In this document: positions 9,988 through 22,967 of the stretch, piece by piece
How positions within the stretch are numbered: position 1 is the stretch's first letter
Layout of the letters: every line of letters starts with the position of its first letter
Assembly (NCBI GenBank): GCA_020975405.1
Contig: JAIOWQ010000002.1
Coordinates: 2,852,001-2,916,000, forward strand
Direction: 5' to 3'
Source of the DNA: Keithomyces neogunnii
Lineage: Eukaryota; Ascomycota; Sordariomycetes; Hypocreales; Clavicipitaceae
DNA length: 64,000 nt
Program-made: the position numbers and the translations under genes
Notes under the pieces: model-generated
The model's database searches: none
Told to the model about the DNA's origin: nothing
What the model saw: the letters and a program-made list of their open reading frames with translations, nothing else

Positions 9988-12900
9988 CTACCCAGTCGTT
10001 TCTGAAAGAGCCGTCGCCTCCAAGTTGAGCTGCTTTACTCGCTTCAATGCTTCATCCAGCGTCGCCAGCTCGGTGCCCTCCATCATCAGGCGCGTCTGGC
10101 GCTCGTCGGGATTCTCGCCGAGAGCACAGGTGAAGTCGGACCTGACGTGCTCCACGACAGCCTGCATCATATTTAACAGCTCCTGCTCCGTGGTTTGGAG
10201 CGTGCCATGTATGCGATCCGAGACGAAGGCGCAGATGGTCGGGAACAGCACGCCATCCGTTATTCGTTCCTGCACTATTGCCATTTGTCGTGCGGATTTG
10301 CCTGCGTCTTAAAAAGAGTGCCATGTCAACTAGGTGGATTTCGAATCTCACACACGGCAAGGACGCTTACTCTTTTGTTCTGCGGCATGCCGATACGTAT
10401 CCGTCATCAGCTGAAGGATAAAGGACGTGTAGTTTGATTCGGAAGCATATCGTCTCGTAAGACTAGGTAAAGGCATTCAGCATTGGACATGGCCGCAGGG
10501 TTGGCCGCCGACACCTACCTTAGTTCATTGGCATATCCTTCCTCGGCACGTTGGACTCTGTATTCCACGTTGTGCGACTGGGCCGACAGTGCAGACTTGA
10601 GCACGGGGAGGTCATCGGCCGACATGTGCCCTGAGTTACATTTCAGTTGGACCCATTCCGTTCCAGTTGTACCAGTGGACGGAATGACTTACTGGCCAGC
10701 ATTTCTTGCAAGTTTGCGAAGAGCCCGTCCAACGTCTTTTGCAAATTGCCAAAGGCGCTGGGAATATCTTCTTGGACCATATCCCATTGGAGCTCGAGTT
10801 CAGAACGCATCCTCCATATGATTAGGGCGTTCCAATCCTGGCGCCCTCGTCCCGGCGTCTCATGATGACCGTTGTTGCGACACCACGCGTCATATTGAGC
10901 TGTTGTTGCTGAGTTAGCATTGACAGCCATTGACAGCCATTGACAAGCGAGAGGCTTTATTACTCACTCCAATGCCACTGGACGCAAAACACGTTAGCGA
11001 CGCGCGCGCACTAATAACAAAACAAAAAAAAAAACACAAGACTTACTGGGTGCTGTTGCCATTTTCTTCCCTGGATGGCAGCCTTATCTTGCCAATCGTC
11101 GCTTCTATCTGTAAGGCAATTAGGGATAGTCGTTTTTTAAACGGCAACTCTATTCTCCCAACTTACCAAAATATCGTGCTACTATGGTATGGTAGTCGAC
11201 GTTTAGTTCCTCGATCAGTTGATGAATTGCACTTGCTGCCTTGGCCGCCTGTTGCAGTACGTGAGCTTTCTTGTTCCATTGGGAAGCCGCTCGAAGCACG
11301 ACCAGGCTTGTTACTGACCATTTCATCCAGCCCCCTGTGGATACTGCTCATTGCCTGTTGGCGGCTGACGAGCCTTTCGCCCCTAGAGCGGAGGCTGACG
11401 AGTCTGATTTCGAGCGAGGTCAAAAGGCTCGGGATTGACGACTTTAAAAAATGCGTCGCCTCCTGGAACTGCGCCTCTGCAGTGATGGTGTGGCAGAATC
11501 TCCGGAGATCAGGGATGCCGGTTGCCGTGACAAATGCGGCATTCCCCTTTGCCACGTGTTTCTCATAGTTTTTGTTGGAGACGCAGAAAATGTCCAGCTT
11601 CTGGCCGTCAAATACCGACGCATACGCGCGCTGCAGCCCCTGTTTGACGTGCTGATTGCGTGCCTCGATGAACAGAAGCTTGTACCTGCAACAGCAGGGT
11701 CCGGTTAGCAATCTAAATCAACCAGTGTTTCGGAACGGCGCCGTACTGTAGCTTTAGGCTCTGCCTAAGCTCCTCGTCGCCAGCCTCCTTTGCAGCTTTG
11801 ATATCACGCTCGAGCTCCGAGCATAGGTCGGGATCGACCTGTTGGCCGGGGCCGCAGAATTCTCGCTTGGCGTTCTTAACATCAATCTCCTGTATAGAAA
11901 GTTAGACCCGCATCTGCTTGGCACATTTCCACGATATGTACCTCGGCTCGAGTGCAAATCACCGCGACACGCAGCGCCTTGGCTCCGGACTTTTCGAGCT
12001 CCAGTGGCACATGGCGCGCCAGAACTGAAAACAGAGAAGACTTGAGGGACTGGTCTGTGATGGCGCGGGCAATGTTGGCAACGACAAAAACAGTGTTGCA
12101 TTTCATCAGGTAGTCCTGCGTGGCCTTGACTCTGGCAAGGTTGGTGTCCTGCAATCCTAAACTCGACGTCAGCCTTGCGCAAAGTCTTGACGTGTGCTAG
12201 AAATGGTCGGCAAACGTACCAGGCAAGTCGGCAAGCACTATTCCAGTCGTGAGGATCTGCGCCTTGATGTAGACACTGCAGTTGCCCGGTAAGACACTTG
12301 GACATGACGCATCAGGAGGGAAGCTAACCGGATAATCTTTGTAAAGGGCCAGTGCTTGTCTCCCATGAACCTTGTGGTCCTCTGCAAGCATTCTTCCGCA
12401 TCTTTTGCTGAGCTGCGCCACACGGAATCTTGCACATTGTCCGGCCAGTCGATTTCATTTGCCCACGTAATAAGCTTGTCCTTTACCCGCTCCAGTGCCC
12501 CGGCGGAATCGTCTTTTAGAAACTGTTCCGAGAAGTCATTGTGGTGTCCAAAGGCGGTGCTCAGCACAGACCAAGAATGCAGTGCGTTCGCTTCGCAAGC
12601 TCTATACTCTTCTGCGTCTAATTCACTGCTGTCGTTGGCGTTGTGGAAGAGGCGGTAGTTCCACAAGTACCCCGTTACCACGTCCTCTATTTCGGACCGT
12701 GACAGGATCTCTGCTTCAATCAAGATGTTGTCTTTCTGATTCGGCTGCTTTTGACGGTACTCGGTCACCACTGACGTGCAGGCGGCGCCAATGTCTCCCT
12801 GTATTTCAAGGTCAGTTTGGCAGACAGGGGCCAGGGGGTGGCGCATGTTACAAACAGTTTTTGCGAGCTCGGGGAAGCCTAAGAGTGAGTTTATGAGACT

Positions 12901-13898
12901 GCTCTTGCCTAAGAGGTTCATTGTTCAGCGGTCCGAGTGTTCAATGACTCGATTGAGGCGGTGCACACACCTTGCCCGGAATCTCCCAGAATAGCAATGG
13001 TTCTGGTGTTGGTGCCCTGGAATGAACACAAGTGCTCCGCCTCCTTTAAAAGGCCATCTAGACTGCAGCCTTGGATGGAGTCGACGGATTTCACTACACC
13101 CGTCGCCTCCTTGGCGAATTCCTCGCCTCTTTGAAGCGTGGCCTGGAATATGTTGCTGAAGAAGGGATGGCGCGGCGTGTCTTCCTTGAACGCATCATAG
13201 GGAACCACTGGCACTTGATTGCTAGCAGGAGGACTGCCGAGTTCCGAGTGACTCCGGTTGCGCAAGAGCAGAACTGGCTCGCTCGTGCTCGTTTGCCCGG
13301 TTTCCGCAGCCGGTCTGGCAGGCTGAGTGCTGGATGAATGACGCGTCAGATTCAGCATTGAGCTGGACCGGGAGTGTCTTGGCAATGCCGTCTTGGAAGC
13401 CGCCCTTGGACTCAGGCTCTTTGGTGACGGCAGCGAGAAATCAACGACGTAGTCATCGGGAAGCTTGAACGGCTCAGCTTTGGGAGATGGCACAGGGGTC
13501 ACATTGTGCAGTCCCCGGAAGCTTCCAAACTGATGGGCAGTTGAAACAGATGACGATTCAGTCTCCGCTGAGCCCCCGCTGCTTGTTGAATGCTTCATGT
13601 TGAAGGTAAAGGCAGTCGATTCCATCTGGGACGTGGAGGCAGCCTTTGCGTCCACGGCAGTCGCAGCGTGGGAAGACTCTCCAAACACAAACTTGGGGAC
13701 AGGAACCGCTGGCTGAGGGCTCCGGCGTGTTCCTGCTTCATCCGGAGCTAATCTCCAATACTCTCCAAAGATGAGCGGCCGAGTTTGAGGACTGGATGAG
13801 AAGCCTTCATTCTGACCTTGATCAGCGTTGCGTGCCATGGCTGCCGCATCCGCATCCGCATCTTCTGCCCCCGTTTTCTGTTCGACAGCTAGGGCCAT
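9988..13898 (-). CDS. Large dynamin-like GTPase of the SLIP-GC/DUF7605 type, 13 exons
   Basis: Exons: 12971-13898, 12329-12908, 12220-12275, 11942-12156, 11747-11889, 11685-11319, 11269-11167, 11108-11047, 10977-10968 (10-nt microexon), 10908-10693, 10630-10519, 10462-10371, 10301-9988. Junction phases close to 3,198 nt, i.e. 1,065 aa. The N-terminal ~300 aa are low complexity and Ser/Pro-rich. The P-loop GDSGQGKS (305-312) is built across intron 1. The G3 motif DLPG (519-522) follows, with the next segment DTNLARVKATQDYLMKC. The C-terminal half is helical with a YDAWCRNNGHH motif. Fungal relatives resemble vertebrate nuclear GTPase SLIP-GC and are often expanded near incompatibility genes. 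The role is probably GTP-driven remodelling or a defence/replication-associated function, but that is inference. One donor (GTCAGT) is weaker than the rest. Confidence 0.85.
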
Positions 13899-15084
13899 GT
13901 TGAATCGACAAGACGGCCCGTCTGTGGTATTACGCGGAGAGAGGATGATGAAGGGAAAGCGAGCGAGAGCGAGGGGAGAGCATCCCGAGGGTTCAGAAGA
14001 GCCTCGTCACCATGGATGCCAGTTGATGCATGTTGGTTCGTTTCGGCCAGCGCCTCACCTCGGCCTGTGACGACTTGGATTGGTCCAATGGATAAACCAG
14101 GTCAAGGGTTTATGTTGGCGGATGCACTAGGGCGGTCACTGTCACGTCGGTGATGGGTTGTAAACCGTGACCAGATGATTGTGGTGAATAGTGGTGCCGA
14201 GAACTAGCAATCGTAGGACCATGTATGCAGGAAGAAGATTCGGGGTGCCTATATACTATTCTTGATGCAAGTCATCACTTGCTTCCCAAGGTGATGCCGT
14301 CACCATCCATCGTCATCGCAAGTGATTGAACCTGCCATCACTTACCACTCGGTCATGAGGACCACACAACCGCGGGGTGGCTCATGCAGCCGGCCCAACC
14401 TGCAGCCTACCAGCCGGGGTGGTAACACGGCCGTCCCGTGTGAGGCGCTACCCCAGACATGTTTGGACAACTCCTTGGCCAATTGGGGAGGCGACACCTT
14501 TTACAATCCTTGACAAAACCACTGCAGGGTCGGGGTTGCAGGACGTAATGTGGTGTGCATTGCAGTTGGCACAATATGCAAGAGCACTAACAACCAACAG
14601 GTCGAAGTGGTAACCCGTGTGTAACCCTCTGATTTTGGAGACACACATCTCCGACAAGCACCAGAGAAAGTCAAGGTAGCTACTTAGGTAAGTCGACTTG
14701 CGATTCTCCAAGTAGACTTGATCCGTACCCGGCCTAAGATTCGACAGACATGACTTGCATATGCAGTTGATGCACTAGTCCGGGCCGCATCCTTGACTCA
14801 AGCCGTGTCTGGGAGCACCGAGACTGGACCGGAAAGCTCCTCTTGGTTTCCCCGTGCTGCGCGAGTTCCCATGCAGGCTGCGTCCTAGGCGGCGGCTATG
14901 TGTGGTACTTTTTGTTGCCATGCGAATACATATAAAAATATAAGGGTGTGGCAGCGGTGGGACTGGCCCTAATTGAAAAGTGGGGCGGCCGCCTGACGCA
15001 ATAGCCGCTACGCCGTACAGATGGAAAGTGCCAGGGTTACAGCGGGAGGCTTAGGCGCCACCAGGAAGGTTAATGCCTCAGGCA
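13899..15084. other. Promoter side of the GTPase gene plus intergenic DNA
   Basis: It contains the upstream region of the minus-strand GTPase gene. No supported gene. Short imperfect repeats of a GTGATG(C/G)CGTCACC type are visible at 14100-14350, but no named operator can be claimed. Confidence 0.4.
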
Positions 15085-15225
15085 ATGCTCTCCACTTTCA
15101 ACTTCCGCGGCCCGCTGGAGTTGATGCAAAGTGCACAACCTGCCATAATCAGGGATCAAGTAACGGCGGGCAGTGCCTGTATTATGCTGACAAAGCAGCT
15201 CCAGGTGCAAGGTCCGCTTTTCTGT
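15085..15225. repeat. Dispersed repeat A, copy 2 (left block only)
   Basis: The CGCGGCCCGCTGGAGTT start, an AACCTGC-ATAATCAGG block, the GCAGTGCCTGTAT block and CAGGTGCAAGG match the 38106-38256 segment in order. The right half of the repeat (the GTCGTATGTG block) is missing or unrecognisable here. Confidence 0.6.
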
Positions 15226-15989
15226 GCGCGTCCGTTTTCTCTACCCAGTCACCGTTTTCTGCCCTCCGATACCGAAGCGCCATACATTACACACACCATC
15301 ATGTTGCCTGTTTTTGACCCTGAATAGTACTAATACCGCAGTAAAACCTAAGGATCTGGCGCCATGTCTCTTTAGCTATGGAATATTCTTCAACACGTTA
15401 GCACTTATAAGACACGTTTATAACTAATATATAGACATCTTTACAACGAAATTCCTATGCATAGAATGTAAGCGGACAAAGCTTAAAGATGTAATGATAA
15501 AGTAAACCCGTGCGATAATAGCAAGATGGAACTTCTAAAGAAAGCGGGTAGGGGGCGAATTACCTGGGAAGTTGAACGGGGCGAAATTTTGAATTCTTAG
15601 TCGCAATTTAGACAATTAAAATCAAACGACTTGCCTTTTCTTAATATTATGCAACCCCAGCTTTTTGCCTTTGTCAAGTATGTATTAGCGCTAACTTTCC
15701 TATGAATAAATCTTACGCGATGGGTACTGTCAACAGGCCGAATAGGACACTACGAGCTGGCCCAAAGGCTAGCCGCGCAGTGGGACATGGGGAGCCGGAC
15801 CGGAGCCGACACGGGCATAAGGCAATAGTAAGGGATAGAGAGGAGCGGAAGGGCAGAGGATCGGGGACAGGTCAGAAACGGGGCGCAAGCGGAGCGCCAA
15901 CCTCATAACTCCATCTGGCTCGCTACGGGCGAGGCACGCCGGTTAGCGGCGACACAAATCACACGGGCGGGAACCGGCCAGGGACAGGC
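15226..15989. other. Repeat-like intergenic DNA with an isolated GC-rich block
   Basis: 15300-15700 is AT-rich without genes. 15720-15989 is sharply GC-rich, with purine-rich GGGACAGG/GCGGGCGAGG-type strings. It abuts repeat B and may be an un-mutated part of the same element. No coding motif is seen. Confidence 0.4.
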
Positions 15990-16135
15990 CGCAGACGAAC
16001 CAGAATTAAGGCGGGCGAGGTTTTATTCCCTAGAGGGTTTCCTCACCTACTAGAATAGAAGATGTACTAGCAAAATAGCTTAGCCACAACTTAGCTATCT
16101 AGTGTAACTAAATAAATAAATGTGAATAAATCTTC
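15990..16135 (-). repeat. Dispersed repeat B, copy 1
   Basis: The reverse complement of this stretch matches 50195-50333. Shared landmarks are TTATTCACAT, CTAGATAGCTA, GGCTAAGCTATTTTGCTAG, AGGAAACCCTCTAGGGAATAA and GTCTGCGGCCTGT. In the other copy the match stops exactly where an LTR begins. It is probably part of a retroelement LTR or untranslated region; the family is unknown. Confidence 0.65.
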
Positions 16136-17606
16136 TCATGGGAGAGAATAAATGACGTAACTTGGTCTAGTTCCATATAATATCTTAAAAATAGCACTAA
16201 TGTCGTGGAAGCTAAACTTGCTATGCAGCGTCATTGTCTCCTGTTTGTGATCTTAAAAAAGCTTTTCATTTGAATCTATTATCGTTGTCTAGGGCAATAG
16301 AAGAGGTAGATTAGCTAGGAGCAAAGACACTGGTAGGAGAATGCCGCCTTCTGCTTGCAATTGGGCCAAGGATTGTAGACCCGCTATAGTGTTGCTTCTT
16401 AAGCAAGAACCGCATTTTAGCAAAGTATTGTTAAAGCTTAGCCGGTTTATTTGATAGTCGGTGCATTATGCTTGATATTTTGTGTCTCCATGTTAGTCTT
16501 TGTTAATGGCTTAGTAAAACCCGAGATTACCGTTCTATTAGGCGAGCGTGCGAGTATGTAAAGAAGAAGTTTTAAACGCCCTAGCGTCTCTGCTAATATA
16601 AACCCTATACGGTTTATCCCTTGGGAAACCTAGCCGTTACACTATGACTTTTAGGCTTTTAAATAGTAAAAGCTTTTTAGTAGATTATAGCCTTTTCCAA
16701 GATTAAAATACCAGAGATATATAGTATGTGCATATATTATTTCTACGTAGTGAATTCCGGAGTAGTTGGACGAATAAAGCTGCACCATTCACACTAGTAT
16801 TGCTTAGCATGTTAGAGGGTGTATCTATGAAGGGAAGCAGCGATTTCGGTCGCTCATGCTAGAAAACTTTGCACGCACTACTGGCGGCCGGGTCTAGTCA
16901 TGGAGACTTGGAAAGCTACCATCGCTGAATGGGACACACAGACCGCCAGAAGTGCGCATGCAGCAGTTTTAGAATCACCAGACCATTCTGTTAACCACAA
17001 ACACCAGAAGTCTCGCCCCAGCTGGCCGGAGCTAAAATTCAACCCTCCCCATCTAAGAAACTTCTGGCTCTGGATCTAGCAAATCCAGCGGACTTTACCT
17101 TGTTCTTCCTCCTTATTTCCAGGATATCTGCCCGCAGCAGTGTAGCAGAACATAGTACTAGACTCACTCGCTTTCGCTTTAGTTTTCCTTTCTAAACTGT
17201 AGTCTGGGGGCGCTGTTTCCCCCGCCGGGTGAGGCGAGTGAGAGCCCCACCTTTTATAGCCAGCTGAATAAGTCGAACCTCCCTTGACTTTACAAACTTG
17301 GACTTGCGACTTTAGTCTTCTCTCAACTGCAAGGCGCCTCGAATCTCACGATGACACCGAAGAGACTGGCGGGTCGATATCACAGGAAAGCCTTTAGGGC
17401 ACTAGAATGAGGATTTTACTTTAGCATCTTTGCGAATAACAATGATATTACATATATATATATGATAATATTGCCTAATATGAACTTTTCAAGTTGACGT
17501 AGAAGCATCTAATAAAGGGGATAGCAGTAAAGATTGATTGATTCTAATATTGTAGTTGTTATTTTGTATCATCTTCGTACAAACGTGGTAAAGGGTGTGG
17601 CACTCG
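16136..17606. other. AT-rich tract followed by protease 3' flank, no gene
   Basis: 16136-16780 has stops in all frames and TA-rich composition consistent with RIP of retroelement sequence, but no domain could be read. 16780-17606 is more balanced and holds the downstream region of the subtilase gene. Confidence 0.4.
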
Positions 17607-20462
17607 CTATGCACTCGTGTTGGTCAAATTGCCATCAATCGGCCCATCAACAAGCCGAATTAACGGCCCAAGCCAGGTATCATAGTCCTTGAGCACTTTC
17701 ACATCACCGCCCCATCGCAGCACACTTACCAGAAAGCGGTAGTCGCCTGGCCCAAGCTGACGCTTGCCCGCATCGTCTGTCACCATAAATCCTCCTTTCG
17801 ACGAAAAGGGCGACAAATTCGAACCCGGATCAGTCAAAGTCGCGACATTTACCAGGCTACCATATGTAGGATAACCCAAGAAATTGGATGTCGGCGCGTT
17901 TACTAGTGGCCGGGAACAGTATTGGTGCTCTGTGCTAAATCCGTAGTTATTTGGTACGAGTGTCGTGTTGGCAGGCAAAACGTCCACACGGTAGGCGTGA
18001 GTCCACTGACTGAACCTTGCGCTTGTTCCCCAAGGGATCGAGCTATTGAGTTTTACGCCATCCACGACGCGTTGTTGAGAATAGGCGTCGACATTGTACG
18101 TCATTTGGGGGATAATAACATTGCTCGTATTCAAGACTTTGATTTGCGGCGTGTTGTACAGACTATAAGGAGGACCAATATAAGGCACCGAAAGCGTCTC
18201 GCCTTCCGAGTCCAGAATGGTAATATAGCCGCCGAAGATGGGGCGGCTTTCTGGCGTAACCCCCGATGGCGGGTCAATCTTCACCGTCACCACCGCCCGC
18301 TGGCCAGCCTTGACCCTGATGGGACCCGAGGGCGAGAAGGTCGCATTTCCATAAAGGGCAAGCTGTGCCTTCTCAAGGTGGCTGTGAATATAGTCCATGT
18401 ATCCAGCTCCTTTGTGGCCAAGCGTATAATCCTTGCTCTTCTTGCTCCTGTTTGTAATAGTGATGTTCGCGACCCCCCACACAGTCTTGGATACATCAAG
18501 CATCTGAAGCTGGCTGGGCGAGATATCGGTTGTGGATTCCACGGACTTGTATACGTTTACTGATCCAGCGCCTTGTTGCGCTGTTGCGGAGAGGATTGTG
18601 TTGTCGTAGATCCATTGCAGTGGGGTCGAGCCTTTCTGAAGAATGGCCTTGATTTCTTGAGGGTTGGCCTTTGGAAACTGCGACTTCACCAGGGCATAGC
18701 ATCCCGCGATGTAAGGAGTGGCCATGGACGTTCCACTGAGCACGGTGTAGCTTCCAAGGTCCCCGAGAGGATATGTCGAGAGAATGCTTCCTCCGGGGGC
18801 GGCAATGTCCGGCTTGAGAGTGTAGTTTAATTGGACCGGTCCGCAGGACGAGTAGTAGTCCATTTTCCCGCCCGTTTTTTGAGGAGGGCTCAAATACTTG
18901 GGAGACTTGGGAAATGTGAGCTTGTACTTGCCGAATCCACCAGCCGCCTCGTAGTTGTTCAAGATTTTGGCCGAGTCCTCGGCGCTGACACCTACCCACT
19001 GCGAACTACCAACATGGCCTGGGTCTGGAATGATGAACTGGGCATTCCATATGTCGGTCATCTCGCCCCAGAGACCCATGACGAATGGAGGTGCACGCCC
19101 GTTGATGCAGCAAACGGTTGTATCTCCCGGGAGACAATAGTCCGTGATTTGTGTGGCCAAAATGGTCGTGTTAAACTTCCCTGCCGCAGTCACAGTGGCG
19201 ATGGCATCGTCCCACAAGTCTTGTCCCCCACAGCCGTCTACTAGATAAACATCCAACTCTTGGCCTGGAATCGGCCATATCGAAGCATACTGGAACTCGG
19301 TGCCTGAAGAGTCCACAGCCCCGTAGGTCAAAGGCCAGTCCTGGTTGGCGATCGACCCAACACTCAAGGCGCTGGGTTCGAGGCTCGGCCACGTGGCAGT
19401 ATACATATCCATGGATCCTTCGCGTCCACTGGCTGCATTACCGGCTGCCACGACGATACCAACGCCGGCATCAGTCAACGCCTTGGTGATTTCAGCCAGC
19501 GGATCTCCCAGACCGTTGACGGGCGGCTTCTCGCTGGTGGAGAGTGACATGCTGATGATATCGCAGCCGTCCTCGTACGCCTTTGTCATCGCCGCCATGA
19601 TGAGATCGGAGGTGCCGTTGTGCGCCTCGCAGTTGAAGATTCTGTACATTCGCAGAGACGCTTCGGGGGCTACTCCCGAGAGGGGAAGACCCCCAGGGGC
19701 GTCAAGGGGGTCCATCCCGATGATGCCTTGATACGCCATGTCAGCCTTGTCAAGTGAAGGGAAAGGTGTAATTCACCAACCTGCGACATGTGTGCCATGC
19801 ATCCCCCCAAAGCAAGTTGCTAGCGGGTCGGGAGACTGAGCTGGATTTCCAGCGTCATCGAGCCAAGACCAGCCTCCGGTGATTTTGTGATTGGGACCAA
19901 TGCCGCCGCCTAGTGCCGGGTGGCGGTAGTCGACGCCGGTGTCAATAATTCCAATGGTTATCCCTTTCCCTTTGATCCCCAGCTTGTGAAGCTTGTCAAC
20001 CTCACCAAATTGGAGGGCACCTCCGAGGCTACCAGTTCCCTGGGGAAATTTCCGGGAAGACGCTGCTGAAGTGTCGGAAGAGAGGAATTGATGTTTGCTA
20101 TCCGCTACCATGCCTTCCGGGGGGTCGAGCATATGAACTTCATAAACCGGCGAAACGGATTCAACTCCTTCGATGGCACTTAAAAGAGCATGCCCACTTT
20201 CAACCGAGTCCACGGAAGGCAGGTGCACCGAGAGTCCGTGATAGATGTTCCTGTTTTTGAACTCGTGACGCACGGTGTAGTCCAAGCCAGCTGCTCGTTT
20301 GTGGAACAAGTCGTGGTGATTCACATCCCGAGCTTCCAAACCGTCATGTGGCGCCTGGGCAAGCTTAACAATGAATGCCCCATCCACGACTTTGGCCGGT
20401 GCAGCAAGAGCACCAGCCAAGGAAGATAGCCCAAGTATGGAGCGAAGCAAAGATGGCGTCAT
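17607..20462 (-). CDS. Secreted subtilisin-like serine protease (peptidase S8)
   Basis: Two exons, 19781-20462 and 17607-19726, with a 54-nt intron 19727-19780, joined in phase 1. The join gives 933 aa and restores HGTHVAGIIGMDP. The first ~21 aa form a signal peptide (hydrophobic core, AAPA). An inhibitor-type propeptide follows to about residue 110. The catalytic triad is complete: D174 (GIIDTGVDYRHP), H222 (HGTHVAG) and S561 (SGTSMATP), with the oxyanion Asn in AAGN at 324. A long insert between His and Ser fits a protease-associated domain. The ~300-aa C-terminal extension resembles the Fn3-like part of the minor extracellular/C5a-peptidase-like subfamily. It is presumably exported and degrades host or environmental protein. 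It appears intact; the Met near the start of exon 2 is not the start codon. Confidence 0.93.
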
Positions 20463-21381
20463 GGCATGAATTAAGTAATGGTTAGCTTAGGACAGAAAAG
20501 ACTCCATTGGCTTTAATGTGACTGGGCTCTGCATATATATATTGTTGACGTTTCAAGTTATGGTCTCTCATCCTTCAATCTGTTGTTTGCTGCTGAGAGG
20601 AACCTTTGAGCATCGCCAACAATATCAACCTAAAAAGGAAGGTCAGACGATTCTGTGTCAAACTAATTTATTCCAAAACCGACGAATAGAGCACGCTGCT
20701 TATTAGTCGAGGTAAGGCATAACCCTTGGAATAGGATATTTTACATTAATTGTCATGATTCATTTTTGTCGATGCACGCTTCTCACGATTAGTGATGATA
20801 CTTTGTTCTTGCAACTTTGCTGCGGTCGAATTCCACTCTTGTTCCCTCTGTTGACTCTTCTGATGAGATGCTTATTCCCCGCCCAAAGCCCTCGGACCCT
20901 GTTGACCAGCATGTCGTACACCCTAGGCCTTTGACCCTCTCAATATTCTGACCTTCCTTGTACGGCTACCAATAGTCTTATACCAAAGTACTTTTACATT
21001 ACGCAACACACCCCCTAGCTAGAGCATGCCAGGATAGCAATTGATGACGGCATTTCTAGATGCATTTAGGGCAAGACCCTCGCGATATCTAGTAGCTCGT
21101 CATCTCAGGGGCCCGGCGCTCGCACTAGTCTTCTCTGGGTCTTCTTCATGTGAAGGGACAAGAGCACGAACTACGTCACCTCTTGCATTTTAGAGCCGAG
21201 GTGCAAGGGGTAGAAGATCCGACGGCTGAGAGTCCGCATGGCACGCAATTCCCATAGCTGATACATTATCTACGCAAGGTACTATTCTTCTTCTTTTTTT
21301 TATCACGGGCAGAATCACGTAGAAACCACATAGAATCACATTCCATCTTAAAGGGTTTTGGTATAAGAACCTGTAGTTTCC
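20463..21381. other. Protease promoter side and intergenic DNA
   Basis: No supported gene. It contains the upstream region of the subtilase gene and then AT-rich DNA leading into the helicase relic. Confidence 0.45.
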
Positions 21382-21760
21382 TTAGCTCTGGTCCCTCATC
21401 TTCATCTTTATACCCTCTGGCAAAGACTCATAATACAGGTGACTACGATCAAACGGCGCATCCAGCATTAAGCCCTGGATTATATTCGCACAAGACACAT
21501 CCACATAGCTTAAGCCCGTGTGAAAGTCCCAGCAGTAGAGATCCATGACGATTATATCCTCCGTGATGCTTTGTGACTCCTGCAATTTGATGGTTTATTG
21601 CAGAAAGTCACGGCCATGGCGTAGCATACGATCAGGGGAAACTGTGTGCGAGTGCAGAGTGTGCTTCCGATGAGCAAGTCCCTGTCTACTGGGAGGATCA
21701 GGACAATCTTCCTGCCATCGGGAGTGGTTAGGAACACTGGCCCACTGTGCTTGTCTATTA
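21382..21760 (-). pseudogene. PIF1-like helicase C-terminal relic
   Basis: The minus strand reads RTQFPLIVCYAMAV, then after a disrupted stretch IKLQESQSITED, IIVMDL, WDFHTGLSYVDVSC and GLMLDAPFDRS. In PIF1-family DNA helicases, including those of fungal Helitrons, the corresponding order is FPL-AYAMTIHKSQG, VVLDL, GL-YVA-SRV and GL-L--PFD. The HKSQG and SRV motifs are damaged (ESQS; VDVSC), and the two open frames overlap out of phase, so a short insertion/frameshift and point mutations have inactivated it. The N-terminal Walker motifs are not present upstream in this window. This is a truncated, dead helicase from a transposon or subtelomeric helicase gene. Confidence 0.6.
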
Positions 21761-22967
21761 AGATTTAACGTGTGTATTAAACAGAGTAAAGGCCAACGTC
21801 TCTTGCGGCCTACTAGCAGTGACTTGGCTGCCAGTTAGGTGCCGATGCTCGAATCTCTTAACCTCTGAACCTCTCATTTTTCCTTCTGCGCCTGTTTTCC
21901 CTCTAATAGCTGCCCTAGCTGCGTGCTCGCAGTTGTGTCACCGCCTTTCTTCAGGGCCCTGCCTTGGCCCCACATAACCTGCGCTCTAGTGGGTCCCGCC
22001 GGTCAGCACCAACATTCTCTTATCCAACTACAATAATGCGCCTAGCTGTAAAGGTAGACATAAGAGAAGATGAGGGGCTTTCTCTGTTCCAGATTACTCT
22101 ACCTGCCTAATTTAGCTAACAGTAGCCGCCTTACAACTTTAGCCGGCACTATTAACTATTAAGAGCAAGGTCTAGAAGCCCCTAAAAGCAATTATCAACA
22201 GGGTCACCTCACAAGACCTTCTATAACTAGCAGGTAAATTCCCCTCCAACTAGCTCAATGAAGGACCGAAGTCCACTGTCAATGCAATCTATAGCCATCT
22301 AAATCGTGACAGTAAGAGTAGTAGCCCAGAAAGGTTAAAGTTGACATTTTAAATAATATTATATTACTAAGACGCTGCTTAGAAATCGAGTACAGTTGTC
22401 AAATTTTAGTTGTGTCAGAAAAGAGACTTGCGTTGACTAGATTTAGGAGTAAGCAGGAGTACATGTTATGCTAGCCTGAACAGTCATGTGCCTGACACAT
22501 GACAGGAGCGTAGTGCGGCTGCTCAGCCAAGTTGGCAGAACAGCCCCGCGTTGCCTTTTGTGCCTCCATGTACACTGTACCTGCCCTGCGTGTTAGGCCT
22601 CACTATCGAAGCTGCTAAAGCCGGCGGCAGTTTTCGCTAGATTCGGTGGGGGGAACAGCGCCTACCTGATTCTGTCTCCGTGCAATATGATACGCGACTT
22701 AGAGACGCCATCTGCAACTTCTAAAGTGATTTTGAAACCACCGACTTGAGCCAAAAGGCGGAGCCCACGGGAACGGCATAATGAAATACATTTGCAACGA
22801 GGCCAGAACCGTAGGATATCCAGAATTAACTTGAATAGACTCCAGCCGCCGCATGCCGCCTAGAGCAACATGCACTCCCGCGGCGTTGAAACATCGTCCT
22901 CCTCCGGCTCCTCCGTGGTTGCCACTGCGACATCGCCGGGGGACAGCTTGGCCTGCGAAAGATCAGT
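21761..22967. other. No supported gene
   Basis: Mixed-composition intergenic DNA. No motif, LTR or convincing open frame was found. Confidence 0.4.

Noticed and set aside
17922..18563. 213-codon plus-strand open frame
   Set aside because: Antisense shadow of the subtilase coding exon.
19681..19739. ATG at 19739 as a separate protease gene start
   Set aside because: Splicing 19781 to 19726 restores HGTHVAGIIG in frame; the ATG lies within the intron.
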